Below, in pieces: positions 42,013-51,721 of a stretch of 64,000 nt of DNA. Position 1 is the stretch's first letter; every line of letters starts with the position of its first letter. The position numbers and the translations under genes were made by a program. The notes beneath the pieces were generated by a model. That model was given only the letters and a program-made list of their open reading frames with translations. It did not search any database and was not told the origin of the DNA. The DNA comes from CBDAUN01 sp965214615 (GTDB lineage: Bacteria > Pseudomonadota > Gammaproteobacteria > Arenicellales > JAJDZL01): positions 806,001 to 870,000 of the forward strand of contig OZ243952.1 of NCBI GenBank assembly GCA_965214615.1, read 5' to 3'.

Positions 42013-42984
42013 ATGACTAAGAAGCACAGTGTCCGGACCAAGCGCGGTAATCGGCACGACAACTATTTTCGTGGCCAGTTTGGCAACCGTGACTCGGCTA
42101 GGGCGCTTTTGAAAGTCGCGTTAAGCGAGAGGCAGCTTGAGCAGATCGATCTTGATTCTGTGAGGATTGAATCTGTTGCGTTGCCGGATGCAGGTGATGT
42201 TGACACCGGATTCGGTGATCTAGTAGTTTCTGCCAGGCTCAAATCGGGCGGAGGTCTGACATTCGCGCTGATTGTCGAGCACAAGAGTCGTCCGGACAAG
42301 TATCTGATGCGCCAGTTACTCGGCTATATCGCTGCAATATATGCACAAGATGAATCTGTTGCGGTATTGCCGGTGACGATTTATAACGGTAAGAGCCTAT
42401 GGCAGAAAGAGAAGTCCTTCTTTTCGTTTCATCATGCCGATTTACCTACTCAGTTCTTGTCGGATTTCGGGCCACACCTTATCAATTTTGTCTCTGTGTT
42501 CGTTTCATTGCGAGAGGCCAAGGTACGCTCGCTCGTAAATGGACTTCCGCCTCGGGAGCGTTTGGCTCTGCAGGCAATGACGAATGTGTGGGGTGCTGGC
42601 ACGTCGGAGTTTATCAAATTTATGGAGGAGGCGGATGCGGTAGATGAAAATGTGCGGGGAGTGTTTATCAGGCGTACATTTAAGTATTTGAGCAACAACA
42701 GCAAATCATTTACAATCGAAAACGTTAAGCAAGCGTTATCACCAATATCAGAGAGAGATGAGGCGATGCAGGAATCAATGGACCTTTGGTTGGAACAGGA
42801 GCTTCCGGAAATAGTAAGCCGCTGGAAGTCCAAGGCACAAAAGCAAGGAATCGAACTTGGCAAGAAAAGTGAAAAGCGCGAGATTGCGATGCGTCTGATG
42901 GATCAAGGCATGTCCGATTGTGAGATCGGTCGTGCGACTGGTCTTGCACTGGATCAAGTGCAGGCGTTGAAAAATGGCGGGTGA
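42013..42984 (+). CDS. Rpn-family recombination-promoting nuclease, copy 2 (RpnL-like)
   Basis: A 323-residue Rpn/YhgA-like nuclease. RHDNYFRGQFGNRDSARALL, then GFGDLVVSARLKSG (D69) and FALIVEHKSR (E89, K91) give the PD-(D/E)XK site, followed by LMRQLLGYIAAIY and LINFVSVFVSLREAKVR. It is clearly homologous to copy 1 but differs at many positions, so not a recent duplicate. The C-terminal part has KQGIELGKKSEK with little repeat, then MSDCEIGRATGLALDQVQAL. AAAGGAAAA precedes the ATG. A near-identical extra C-terminal domain lies downstream. Confidence 0.88.
   Translation: MTKKHSVRTKRGNRHDNYFRGQFGNRDSARALLKVALSERQLEQIDLDSVRIESVALPDAGDVDTGFGDLVVSARLKSGGGLTFALIVEHKSRPDKYLMRQLLGYIAAIYAQDESVAVLPVTIYNGKSLWQKEKSFFSFHHADLPTQFLSDFGPHLINFVSVFVSLREAKVRSLVNGLPPRERLALQAMTNVWGAGTSEFIKFMEEADAVDENVRGVFIRRTFKYLSNNSKSFTIENVKQALSPISERDEAMQESMDLWLEQELPEIVSRWKSKAQKQGIELGKKSEKREIAMRLMDQGMSDCEIGRATGLALDQVQALKNGG
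42766..42984 (+). CDS. Candidate internally started C-terminal domain of rpn copy 2 (RpnS-like)
   Basis: An in-frame ATG at 42766 (Met252) follows GAGAGAGATGAGG. It would give a 72-residue protein, MQESMDLWLEQELPE onward. The free-standing copy at 43349 begins at exactly the corresponding codon, and DNA homology between the two starts only about 15 bases upstream of it. That favours this ATG as a real initiation site. Expression is inferred. Confidence 0.45.
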   Translation: MQESMDLWLEQELPEIVSRWKSKAQKQGIELGKKSEKREIAMRLMDQGMSDCEIGRATGLALDQVQALKNGG

Positions 42985-43348
42985 GAGATTTGTTTCATTT
43001 ACGGGGTGATCGAGGGAACGCTGTATGCGTGTTCCGGCTCAGTTTGATAGACCCGTGTCTTGGAACCAAGTTAGTGATTCATCACAACAACTCAAGACAC
43101 CTCTGCACGGATGAAATGCCTGACCGGGTGTTGCTTGCAAGGCAAGGTGGCGTGCTTGTAGCGCGGCACTGAAGAGCGCACGCGCAAATCCAATTTCACA
43201 ATTTCCGTGCATCCGAAAAATTCAGCTTGCCAGTTGTACCGGGATTCGGTGAAGTAGGGCGCTTTTGACTTTTCCGGCAGTAGGAGCCGACGAAACTCAA
43301 AATCAACGCTGTGCGGACGCAAAGCTAACTCTGGAGAGAGATGAGGCG
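42985..43348. other. Spacer between rpn copy 2 and its detached C-terminal copy
   Basis: These 364 bases hold no gene I can support. Unlike the flanks they show no likeness to rpn. No obvious terminator follows rpn copy 2, so the detached copy might be read from the same transcript; GGAGAG (43333-43338) at its end serves the next ATG. Confidence 0.4.
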
Positions 43349-43591
43349 ATGCAGGATTCAATGGAACTTTGGTTGGAACAGGAGCTTCCGGAAATGGTAA
43401 GCCGCTGGAAGTCCAAGGCACAAAAACAGGGATTCGAACAAGGATTCAAGCTGGGAAATGAGCTTGGCGAGAAAAGTGAGAAGCGCGAGATTGCAATGCG
43501 ACTGATTGATCTAGGCAAGTCCGATTGCGAGATCGGTCGCGCGACTGGCCTTGCACTGGATCAAGTGCAGGCGTTGAAGATTGGCGGATGA
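43349..43591 (+). CDS. Stand-alone Rpn C-terminal domain (RpnS-like, possible antitoxin)
   Basis: An 80-residue protein almost identical to the end of rpn copy 2: MQDSMELWLEQELPEMVSRW, KSEKREIAMRLIDLGKSDCE and ALDQVQALKIGG. It differs in the middle by two extra tetrapeptides (KQGFEQGFKLGNELGEK against KQGIELGKK). ATG 43349 has GGAGAG ten bases upstream. Separate C-terminal domains inhibit full-length Rpn toxins in E. coli, so this could be a detached antitoxin, or a silent 3' cassette for recombination, or a dead fragment. The frame is open back to 43265. Confidence 0.6.
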   Translation: MQDSMELWLEQELPEMVSRWKSKAQKQGFEQGFKLGNELGEKSEKREIAMRLIDLGKSDCEIGRATGLALDQVQALKIGG

Positions 43592-43702
43592 ATTCCAAGG
43601 CGCCGACTTTAGCGGATTACGGCGCGATAGGCGGTTGGATAATTCTCCTGCAGTAGTGACATTGGCTCAGCGGATAGCCAGCCCCAGTACTTCGGCAACA
43701 CG

Positions 43703-44791
43703 TCATACGGATAATTTCATTTGCTGTTCAATTGCCCAGGCGACGTGCTCACGTACAAGCGGTGAGTCATGATCGCATCGTGAATGCAGTGCGCGAAGCG
43801 TCCGCTTTGACTTAGGCGCATTGCCAAGTGCAACCGCGATGTTGCGCAACCAGCCTTCATAGCCGATTCGCCGGATTGCCGAACCTTCGGTCAAGCTCAG
43901 GAATTTGTCCTCATCCCAGTCGAAAAGATCGATCAATCTCGGCGCATCGAGATATTCGCGTTTCTTGAATCCAGGTTCCTGCGTATCGGCTGCGAATCTG
44001 TTCCAGGGGCAGACCATCTGGCAGTCGTCGCAGCCAAAAATTCGATTTCCGATCAATGGTCGCAGTTCAATCGGTATCGAACCTCTTAATTCAATCGTCA
44101 GATAGGAGATGCAAAGCCGCGCATCGACGACATATGGAGCGACTATCGCATTGGTTGGACAGGCGGAAATGCAGGCCGAGCAAGCCCCGCAGTGTTCGGC
44201 TTCCGGAGCGTCTGTCGGTAAAGGCAGATCTGTGTAAAGTTCTCCCAGAAAGAACCACGACCCGGCTTTTCGGCTGATCAGATTGGTGTGCTTGCCAACC
44301 CAGCCGAGTCCGGCGTTCTGCGCAAGCGGCTTTTCCATGACCGGCGCACTGTCGGCAAATGCGCGGTAGCCGAATTCCCCGACCGTCTCGGTAATTTTCT
44401 GCGCGAGCTTTTCCAGGCGCTTGCGAATCAATTTGTGATAATCCCTGCCGAGTGCGTAGCGTGAAATGAATGCACGGTCGGGATCTTCGAGAATCGAGTC
44501 AATTGGCGCGCTGTCGGCTGGGTAGTAGTCCATCGCGACGGAAATAACGCGTACAGTGCCGGGGATCAGTTCATCAGGATGGGTGCGCTTGGCGCCATGG
44601 CGCGACATATATTCCATTTCGCCGTGCATTCCGTCATCAAGCCAGTGCCAAAGCCGATTTTCAGCTTCGGTCAGGTCGGTATCTGCAATGCCCACCTGCC
44701 GAAAGCCAAGTTCATGTCCCCACAGTTTGATTTTTTCGGCGAGGAATGCGTAATCGATAGAAGCAGTCACGGTTTTGCAGTGTTCTGGCAT
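43703..44791 (-). CDS. queG: Epoxyqueuosine reductase QueG
   Basis: QueG makes queuosine in tRNA from epoxyqueuosine using cobalamin and two [4Fe-4S] clusters. AFADSAPVMEKPLAQNAGLG and WVGKHTNLI are the signature; the cluster cysteines lie in HCGACSACISACPTNAI and FGCDDCQMVCPWN. The 362-residue length matches. The C-terminal HEAT-like tail, VREHVAWAIEQQ, is present. It faces the rpn locus and lies 42 bases downstream of the CoA-transferase gene on the same strand. Confidence 0.95.
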   Translation of the reverse strand: MPEHCKTVTASIDYAFLAEKIKLWGHELGFRQVGIADTDLTEAENRLWHWLDDGMHGEMEYMSRHGAKRTHPDELIPGTVRVISVAMDYYPADSAPIDSILEDPDRAFISRYALGRDYHKLIRKRLEKLAQKITETVGEFGYRAFADSAPVMEKPLAQNAGLGWVGKHTNLISRKAGSWFFLGELYTDLPLPTDAPEAEHCGACSACISACPTNAIVAPYVVDARLCISYLTIELRGSIPIELRPLIGNRIFGCDDCQMVCPWNRFAADTQEPGFKKREYLDAPRLIDLFDWDEDKFLSLTEGSAIRRIGYEGWLRNIAVALGNAPKSKRTLRALHSRCDHDSPLVREHVAWAIEQQMKLSV

Positions 44792-44833
44792 TGTGACCGA
44801 ATCGGCAAATCGACAATGTGCGCGCTGTACCGG

Positions 44834-46015
44834 CTATTTGGCATGCCGTATCCGCAAGAGAATCTCCTCGCGGTGCTCATTGAGCCGAGGTGGCCGACTT
44901 TGCACCCGCGGCAGTTCGCCGTTAAGGCGAATTGGGTGCGCAAATGTCTTCGTGCTTGCCGCGTCGGGAAGTTCAAGCTCTTGAACCCAGTTCTGAGCGA
45001 CCACTTGCGGGTCTTTGAGTGCGGCGGAATACTTGTTGATCGGTGACGTCGGAACGCCGGCCTTTGCAAACTTCGATATCCAGTAGTCCGCGGTTTCGCT
45101 CACAAAAATTTTTGTGAGAATGCCTTCCAGTTCCTGCTGGTTCCTGGCACGCAGCAAGGTACTTTGAAATCGCTCGTCTCGCAGCAAGTCGGGGCGTTTA
45201 ATGATGTGGCAGACAATTTCGAACAGGCGTTGATTGCCGGCGGCCAGTACGAAGTAGTCATCGGATGCCTTGTATGCCTGATAGGGTGCGTTGCGGGGAT
45301 GGCGCGAACCGATGCGCTGAGGGTCGGCGCCAGTACCGAAATACTCGCTCACTTGCAATGGCGCAATGCCGAGACTGGCTCCGAGCATGGAACAGTCAAT
45401 ATGAGTGCCTTTACCGGTTTGATTTCGTGTGTACAGGGCGGCAGCGATATGAAATGCCGCATACAGCCCCGTTGAGAAATCGCTGAGCGGAACACCGCAT
45501 TTCACCGGAGATTCTCCTTGTTCTCCGGTTACGCTCATGATTCCGGAAATGGCTTGCATCGTGACGTCGAAAGCGCCTTCTTCGGCTCGCGGGCCAGTCT
45601 GGCCGTAGGCGGAGATCGAGCAGTAGATCAGGGACGGGATATCTCTGCAGAGCGTCTCAAATCCGAGACCTAGGCGTGCCATGACGCCTGGTCGGTTGTT
45701 TTCCAGCACGACATCTGCACTTCGGCAGAGCCGAAGTGCGATTTGCAGGTCGTCGGACTCCTTAAGGTCCAATGCAATGGATTTTTTGTTGCGATTCAAA
45801 GAGGCGAAATTCTCGCTGTATCCGTCTGTCAGAGGTGGCCACGTCCGCATCGCATCGCCATTCGGAGGTTCGACCTTGATGACTTCGGCACCGAGATCTG
45901 CCAGCGTCATGCCGCAAAACGGGCCGGCTGCAATTTGGCAGAATTCGACGACCGTGATACCGGAAAGAGGCAGTGTGCCTTCGTTTTTCGCTGCTGAGTT
46001 CATGTTGCTTTGCAT
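44834..46015 (-). CDS. Class III CoA-transferase (CaiB/BaiF family)
   Basis: A 393-residue family III CoA-transferase. LSGITVVEFCQIAAGPFCG, LADLGAEVIKVEPPNGD, NRNKKSIALDLK, NRPGVMARLGLG and the active-site EGAFDVTMQAISGIM, whose aspartate forms the acyl-enzyme, occur in order; GKGTHIDCSMLGASL and HPIRLNG follow. Substrates in the family range from carnitine to formyl and aromatic acids and cannot be told here. It is not a usual neighbour of queG and marks the start of the insertion between queG and nnr. Confidence 0.9.
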   Translation of the reverse strand: MQSNMNSAAKNEGTLPLSGITVVEFCQIAAGPFCGMTLADLGAEVIKVEPPNGDAMRTWPPLTDGYSENFASLNRNKKSIALDLKESDDLQIALRLCRSADVVLENNRPGVMARLGLGFETLCRDIPSLIYCSISAYGQTGPRAEEGAFDVTMQAISGIMSVTGEQGESPVKCGVPLSDFSTGLYAAFHIAAALYTRNQTGKGTHIDCSMLGASLGIAPLQVSEYFGTGADPQRIGSRHPRNAPYQAYKASDDYFVLAAGNQRLFEIVCHIIKRPDLLRDERFQSTLLRARNQQELEGILTKIFVSETADYWISKFAKAGVPTSPINKYSAALKDPQVVAQNWVQELELPDAASTKTFAHPIRLNGELPRVQSRPPRLNEHREEILLRIRHAK

Positions 46016-46293
46016 CTGAATTCTGTCACGGCACTCCGGTGCCGGCTTCGGTGTCGCTAAATTGCGGTTTGCAGTATGATTTTACTTGTTTCGATGCGCT
46101 TGACATGACTCGTGATTTCAGAATGAGGCGGGTTGGAGAGTTCATCGCCAAGCATGCCTGCGCAGTAGCGAAAGGGATCATTTCTATCGTGGAGCGTGGA
46201 ATCGGAATGAGAACAAGATTCAGTCGATCATGCTGCCGTTCTGCGCAATGCTGTTGTGCAAGCCGCGAAACTCGCAGCCGGGATTCAGTTGAA

Positions 46294-49200
46294 TTATCCG
46301 GCCACCGCTTTGCCGGCCTGGTACAGCCAGCCTGGCATGGGACGTTCCAGTTCCCAGATAATCTTCATCGGGCGTTCGGATTCATGTCGAATGTAATGGG
46401 CGGGTCCGAGGCATACGTAGGGCTGGGCTTGATTCTGCGTGTCGTGCTTGTGTTCGCGCACAAATAGAACGACGTTCGTCCCATTGTCTTTCTGATTGAT
46501 ATAGCGTTGTCCTGCCACTGATTCGGATGAAGCAGAGTTCTGCGACATCCAGTGAAACAGGGTAGGGGAAACAGGGTAGTCCTTATAGAGTGTCTGCGCA
46601 GAGTAATCCTTTTCCGATTTCACCAGTGTGATAAAGAGAAGATCGGTTTGAGTTTCTTTGTCCCAGACAACTCCTTCTTTCGGTATATGTATCTTTCTGT
46701 TTCTATCGATCCTGTTGTAGGCGGCAGAAATTTCACTCAGACTATATGTCGCGTGGCTGGCTAGCGGGATGTCCCCATCGTCACTAAGCGGCTCAGCTAT
46801 GCTGCGAATGCGGTCTTCCAGAATGTCCAGAAGATCGCAAATTTCCTGTTGCAATTCCGGGGAACTTCTAATTTCATCAACCAGCAGATCGGCCTTGTCG
46901 ACAGTGGTGCCCTGCTTGCCTAGAATGCCCAGCAGCATCAGTCCCAATCGGTATTTCCTCCCGGTGAGACTGGATATCGGATGTTTGTCGTTCGATTTGA
47001 TCAGCTTTCGCCACAGTTCAATGCGTTCTCGATCATCCGCATGGGTGAGGTGGCCGATTGCGCGAAGAATACCGTGATTTGAATTCAGGGGACCACTTTC
47101 TCCGATATGTCCAGCTTGCTCTCTCAGCTTCGTGAAGCAGTGGTTTGAATTGTTTTTCGAATAGATGTCTTCCAAGTCGAATTCACTTTCTGCAATGAAT
47201 TGCGCCAAGTGTGTTCTTCGGTCCAGTGCGGCCAAATCTCGCACAATCTGTTTCCGGCTGTTTTTTATGGATTGTTTCAGATGATTCAATATGGTTTCTT
47301 TCGCTATGCGATCCAGCTGAATCGCACATCCGGGCGGCAGGAACGGAAAGTCGGATTCGATTGCCTGCCCTACTTGTTTTCGGGTTCCGCCAGCCATTGC
47401 CTGATAGCGAATTTCGTATCGGTATTCGCGGTGCGCCTGACCGACGAAGTCGAGTACGGTCAACTCGCGCTTATCCTCGCACAGCCGCAAGCCGCGTCCG
47501 AGTTGCTGAAGGAATACGGTAGCGCTTTCTGTCGGACGCAGCAAAAGTACCGTGTCTACTTCCGGAAGATCTACGCCTTCGTTAAAGAGGTCCACTGTGA
47601 ATATGGCGCGGATTTTCCCGTTTCGCAGATCCTTTCTCGTCTGTCGCCGCTTGTCGCGCGGTGTTGCAGCATCAAGCGACTTGGCCTCCCAGCCGTAGGT
47701 GTTAAATTTTTCCGCCATGAACCGGGCATGCTCGACGCTTGCGCAAAATCCCAAGGCGCGCATTTCCTTAGGTGATTGGACATACTTTCGGACGGCGTCC
47801 CGAATTCGTCCGGCTCGCATATCGTTGCCGGTGAGTAAATTGTCCAGTTCGCCGGTCACGTACCGTCCGCGTTCGAATTGGACATCCGACATGTCCGTCG
47901 GATCGTTCACACCGAAATAATGGAAAGGGCAAAGCAGTCCTTGTTCCAGCGCATCCCACAGACGCGATTCATAGGCAATGCGCTGATCGAACCAGTCGAG
48001 TACTGATTTGCCGTCGGCACGTTCGGGCGTCGCTGTGAGCCCGAGCAGTATCTTTGGCTCAAGACGTTGCAGCAATCTGTCATAGCTATCGGCCGCTGCA
48101 TGATGAAACTCGTCGACAATCAGAGCATCGAACTGGGTCGGGTCAATGCTGTCGACACGATTTTGCAGAGACTGTATGGATGCAAAGACAAAGCGGCCTT
48201 CATTTGGCGATTCGCCGTCTGCCATCAGTTCGCCGAAATCCGAATCGTGCAGGACATGCTGGAACACCAGCCGGCTTTGCTCAAGGATTTCCTTGCGATG
48301 GGCAACAAACAAGAGTGAATCCACTTGCTTGCTGTGCAGCAGGTGCTTGAAATCAAATGCGGCGATCCAGGTTTTGCCGGTTCCGGTTGCAGCGACAATC
48401 AAGTTGCGCAAATGTCCGCGTTCGCGTTCTGATTCGAGTGCTTCAAGCGCGACCGACTGATGAGGCTTTGGAGCAACGTCGAATAGCAGGAAATCGCCTC
48501 GATCCCGTTTTCTTTCCAGAGCCTTGTCGAGAAAATCGGCATCATGCTCGGGGTCATAGTCTCGGAATTCCGCATCGCCCCAGTATTGATCGAACGCAGT
48601 GTTGAATCGATCGATCACTTCAGGGTTCTCTACAGCGCTCAGGCGCACGTTCCATTCCAATCCGTCAACTTGCGCTGAATGAGTGAGATTCGACGAGCCG
48701 ATGTACGCAGTATGGAAACCGCTTTTGCGGTGGAACAGCCATGCCTTGGCATGCAGTCGCGTCCGATCCTTGTCGTACGAAACTTTGACTTTGGCGCCAA
48801 TTTTGACCAGTTCGTCGAGCGCGCGGCGTTCAGTAGAGCCGGTGTAGACGCTGGCAATGACCCGAACCGATGCCCCGTCTCGAATCCTTTGTTCAAGTTG
48901 CGACTTGTACAGCCGCAAGCCCGAATAGCGGATAAACGCGCACAAAAGATCGATCCGGTCGGCGCTTGGAATTTCCCGGACGATTTCGTGTGCGATCTGG
49001 ACATCCTGGCGTCCGTTGACAAGCAGTCCCGTTTGCCGCAGCGGCAATGTCGGCCGCGGTGTGAACGCATCTTCGGCAACACCGTTTCGCTTGGCAACTT
49101 CTAAGAGAATATTCGCGGTCTGAGTGATCTGATCCTTGTCGGAAAGAACATCGCTGCGCGATGCTAGTGTTTCAACGACCGAATTAACCACGGAAACACG

Positions 49201-49416
49201 GTCGGCGAGCACTTTGGACTGATCTGAACCTTTGACACCTTTCAGGGTACGAAGGACCAGTGCGTAGACATGCCGTGCCAGGATATCCGGCAGGTCTTCG
49301 TGCTGCGCCGAATCCAGTATCGCTACCAGTTCCGTTTCTGACAGGCAGGTGATTTCGTCTTGCAAAGACTCTGTCAGCAGGTCTTCGTAAAGGCCGATTT
49401 GAAGAGGTGCAGCCAT
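46294..49416 (-). CDS. PLD-nuclease, SF2 helicase and DUF3427 fusion protein
   Basis: A 1040-residue protein of at least three parts. Residues 140-280 are a phospholipase-D-like nuclease domain with RLHAKAWLF and YIGSSNLT. Residues 315-680 are an SF2 helicase: VAATGTGKTWIAA (Walker A), LIVDEFHHAA (DEFH), LLGLTATPERADG, and in the second lobe TVLLLRPTESATVFLQQLGR then GLRL. The rest, to VCLGPAHYIRHESERPMKII, fits DUF3427. Such COG1061-type proteins resemble restriction helicases and may cut or remodel DNA. A role in defence or repair is inferred from the architecture and island setting. Confidence 0.88.
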   Translation of the reverse strand: MAAPLQIGLYEDLLTESLQDEITCLSETELVAILDSAQHEDLPDILARHVYALVLRTLKGVKGSDQSKVLADRVSVVNSVVETLASRSDVLSDKDQITQTANILLEVAKRNGVAEDAFTPRPTLPLRQTGLLVNGRQDVQIAHEIVREIPSADRIDLLCAFIRYSGLRLYKSQLEQRIRDGASVRVIASVYTGSTERRALDELVKIGAKVKVSYDKDRTRLHAKAWLFHRKSGFHTAYIGSSNLTHSAQVDGLEWNVRLSAVENPEVIDRFNTAFDQYWGDAEFRDYDPEHDADFLDKALERKRDRGDFLLFDVAPKPHQSVALEALESERERGHLRNLIVAATGTGKTWIAAFDFKHLLHSKQVDSLLFVAHRKEILEQSRLVFQHVLHDSDFGELMADGESPNEGRFVFASIQSLQNRVDSIDPTQFDALIVDEFHHAAADSYDRLLQRLEPKILLGLTATPERADGKSVLDWFDQRIAYESRLWDALEQGLLCPFHYFGVNDPTDMSDVQFERGRYVTGELDNLLTGNDMRAGRIRDAVRKYVQSPKEMRALGFCASVEHARFMAEKFNTYGWEAKSLDAATPRDKRRQTRKDLRNGKIRAIFTVDLFNEGVDLPEVDTVLLLRPTESATVFLQQLGRGLRLCEDKRELTVLDFVGQAHREYRYEIRYQAMAGGTRKQVGQAIESDFPFLPPGCAIQLDRIAKETILNHLKQSIKNSRKQIVRDLAALDRRTHLAQFIAESEFDLEDIYSKNNSNHCFTKLREQAGHIGESGPLNSNHGILRAIGHLTHADDRERIELWRKLIKSNDKHPISSLTGRKYRLGLMLLGILGKQGTTVDKADLLVDEIRSSPELQQEICDLLDILEDRIRSIAEPLSDDGDIPLASHATYSLSEISAAYNRIDRNRKIHIPKEGVVWDKETQTDLLFITLVKSEKDYSAQTLYKDYPVSPTLFHWMSQNSASSESVAGQRYINQKDNGTNVVLFVREHKHDTQNQAQPYVCLGPAHYIRHESERPMKIIWELERPMPGWLYQAGKAVAG

Positions 49417-49822
49417 AATGCGGTTCTAAAGGGCTATTGCGAAAATCAATTTGTCCTGCATTCGCAGTGCAGGTCCGGGAAGTCTGTCCAGGGTAAAGCA
49501 GCCGGCAAAATGACGATCGAAGGCAATCAAGATTTTCCTATGTAGCCGAGGAACTGATCATTCGCAACATTGTATTGCCTTGCGGATTGGCATGTGCGGC
49601 CTTGGTCATACACACTGACTATGAAGTTGCGTCGCGCGGAAAGCCGGTTGAGTCAATTGGACAAAATCCGCCATGCGCGGCGCGGGCGGTTATTCGTTGC
49701 GCTTGACGTTATTGTCGAGTGCTGCGAGTTCGACAGCTGTGACGAACCTGTTGGCGTGATTGACAGACTGTGTCGGATCGCGATTCCAGACGAGCCGGAG
49801 CTGCGGCATCGATGCAGGAATT
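49417..49822. other. Gap between the ATPase gene and the PLD-helicase gene
   Basis: These 406 bases lie between two minus-strand genes. A short minus-strand frame (49690-49914, MPQLRLVWNRDPTQSVNHAN in its second half) has a fairly natural look but overlaps the 3' end of the ATPase gene and matches nothing I know. I do not call it a gene. No strong promoter or terminator is evident. Confidence 0.35.
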
Positions 49823-51220
49823 CTAATGCAGTGTCGTGCTCGATGTTTTTGGTGACGTTTCCGGCACCCCGCGGTACGATCTGCCCGCTTCAGGCTTGTT
49901 TTGTGACAAAGCAAGATTGCGCGGAGCCGGCCATGTGTTCAGTATGAATTGACGGAAACTGGGTATCGGACACTCGACCAAGCCATCGTCGCGCTCCTGC
50001 AGCGCTCCGTGATGAGCCAATTCCTCGAAATAGTCATTCGCACTCATGCCAAGGGGCAAAGGAGTGCAGTTTATCTCGTCGCACAGATGCAGCTGGTGCT
50101 GCTGCTTGATGATGGCAATGACTTCGCGCCGGGTTCGACGCCCGGACATATGCCGCATCACATCCTGAAGCAATAGATCGGTATTTCTCATCGCAGTGCT
50201 CATGCGGTAGGCGTAGTATTGGTTTCGTTCGGCCGTGCTGATTCGCTCGACCTCGGCAAAGTCGACCCGGGAAATGTCGCAGTCACACTCCAGAAACACC
50301 TGGCAAAAGGCATGCAGACCATTGGTCAGGTGCGCCGGCCAGCCGTCGCAGGCTGCGAGCATCGCATCAAACTCGGCTTCGCGCGAACCGATGTCCAGTT
50401 CAAATTTCGCGCAGAACCCCTGTTTCAGTTCTGCAACCTCTTCGGCGTCGAACCGGTCCAGCGAATGTACGCAGCCCTTCGAAAGACGCGTCAAACCAAG
50501 CTCGCCGGCCCGCTTTATCGAATCGGACAGACCGCCCAGCACCAGGGTAATCGGCGCATTGTGCCGATTCGCATGCAACTCCCGAAACAACTTGCCTGCA
50601 AAGCAGTCGCGCCTTTGCGCAAGATTCTGCGTCTCGTCAACCGCGATCACCAAAGGACCGCTCCACTGCTCAGGCGGCAACACCTTCAATACTGTTGCAA
50701 GCGCGGCAGCTGGAGCCGGCGAATGCCTCGTCGTCTCGGTTTCGCCTTCGGCTTTAATCACTCCCAGATTCAGGTCTGTGCCCATCCGTTCTGTTCGGCT
50801 GACAGCGTCCAACAACGCGCTGCCTGAACCCGGCGCAAGGACGTTGGCTAGTTTCCTGCAAAAATCCTCCGGATCATCCAGCGGGGAGTCGGATTGGAGC
50901 AGATACACCCGGGGCGCAGGCTGAGGACGCGCAGCTCCGCTTTCGTCCGCCGTGGCATACGATTTACCCTTCCAGCAGTCTTTGAGATACGTCAGTGTCG
51001 AGGTCTTTCCGGCGCCTGGGGCGCCGTAGATCACCCGGGTCGTCGCTTCGGGCTGCCCGGCGCCTTTCGCGCGGTGCATCTCCCAGCTCAGCTCGCACGC
51101 ATCCTCGATATCCGACAGCACCTTTTTTCGTCCGGCGAAATACGGCGGCGTATTCTTGTCCTTGAAACGAATATAGTGTTTCAGACGGCGGACAAGTTCG
51201 GGCTTGCTGAGTTTTTCCAT
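49823..51220 (-). CDS. AAA/STAND-type ATPase with intact P-loop (paralog A)
   Basis: A 465-residue P-loop ATPase I cannot place in a named family. PPYFAGRKKVLSDIEDACEL leads into Walker A VIYGAPGAGKTS (Lys72) and Walker B LVIAVDETQNL (Asp195, Glu196); LVLGGLSDSIKRAGELGLTR looks like a sensor region. The part from 260 on (FDAMLAACDGWPAHLTNGLH) resembles the lid of Orc/STAND ATPases, with a probable winged helix ending in PSFRQFILNTW. AGGAGAT precedes the start. Its divergent neighbour is a homolog along its whole length. Nothing here indicates a sensor or effector domain. Confidence 0.75.
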   Translation of the reverse strand: MEKLSKPELVRRLKHYIRFKDKNTPPYFAGRKKVLSDIEDACELSWEMHRAKGAGQPEATTRVIYGAPGAGKTSTLTYLKDCWKGKSYATADESGAARPQPAPRVYLLQSDSPLDDPEDFCRKLANVLAPGSGSALLDAVSRTERMGTDLNLGVIKAEGETETTRHSPAPAAALATVLKVLPPEQWSGPLVIAVDETQNLAQRRDCFAGKLFRELHANRHNAPITLVLGGLSDSIKRAGELGLTRLSKGCVHSLDRFDAEEVAELKQGFCAKFELDIGSREAEFDAMLAACDGWPAHLTNGLHAFCQVFLECDCDISRVDFAEVERISTAERNQYYAYRMSTAMRNTDLLLQDVMRHMSGRRTRREVIAIIKQQHQLHLCDEINCTPLPLGMSANDYFEELAHHGALQERDDGLVECPIPSFRQFILNTWPAPRNLALSQNKPEAGRSYRGVPETSPKTSSTTLH

Positions 51221-51721
51221 CGGGCATCTCCTTATTTCTTCAATCTCAAAGCGGTTAATCTTGATAGGAGTATAGCGTATTGCGATATAGTTTCATGTCG
51301 TATTGGAAATCTGCGATCACGAGCCGAGCTTTCACCCTGCGCGGGAGAACTTCAAACTCCGCAGGGTTGGTTGGACGTCGCAACTTGCCGTACCACTCGA
51401 TCAACCTCGTCGTCGATCAGTGGTGGAAACGTGTTCCTGCATCTGGTATTGACCGTTCGACAGCAGAGACACGCTTCTCAAGGTGATTGCCGAACAGTGC
51501 GCTACCATGGAAGATATGACTTTCGCGGTATCGCCGCCACTACTGCAGCGCCAATTTCCATTTACAACTTACAAAGAACATGACCAAAAAGTGAACGAAT
51601 TTGTTGAGACTTGCTGCCGGATTCGGCCCGGTCAAAGAGTCCGGCAGCGCCATGCTATACTCGTTCAGTCATCGGACATTGGTCTAATTACTTTTGAATT
51701 CACCCGAAAAGCAAGACACCA
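51221..51721. promoter_or_regulatory. Divergent promoter region between the two ATPase genes
   Basis: Toward paralog B an extended -10, TGCTATACT (51653-51661), lies 60 bases before its GTG. Just upstream a 9-bp perfect inverted repeat, GCTGCCGGA (51613-51621) with TCCGGCAGC (51640-51648), spans the expected -35 position and could be an operator. Toward paralog A, TATACT reads on the minus strand at 51274-51269 without a good -35. The region between (about 51290-51600) shows no gene. Confidence 0.5.

Noticed and set aside
49690..49914. Small minus-strand frame after the ATPase gene with a natural-looking second half
   Set aside because: It overlaps the end of the ATPase gene in another frame, lacks a ribosome-binding site and resembles no known family.
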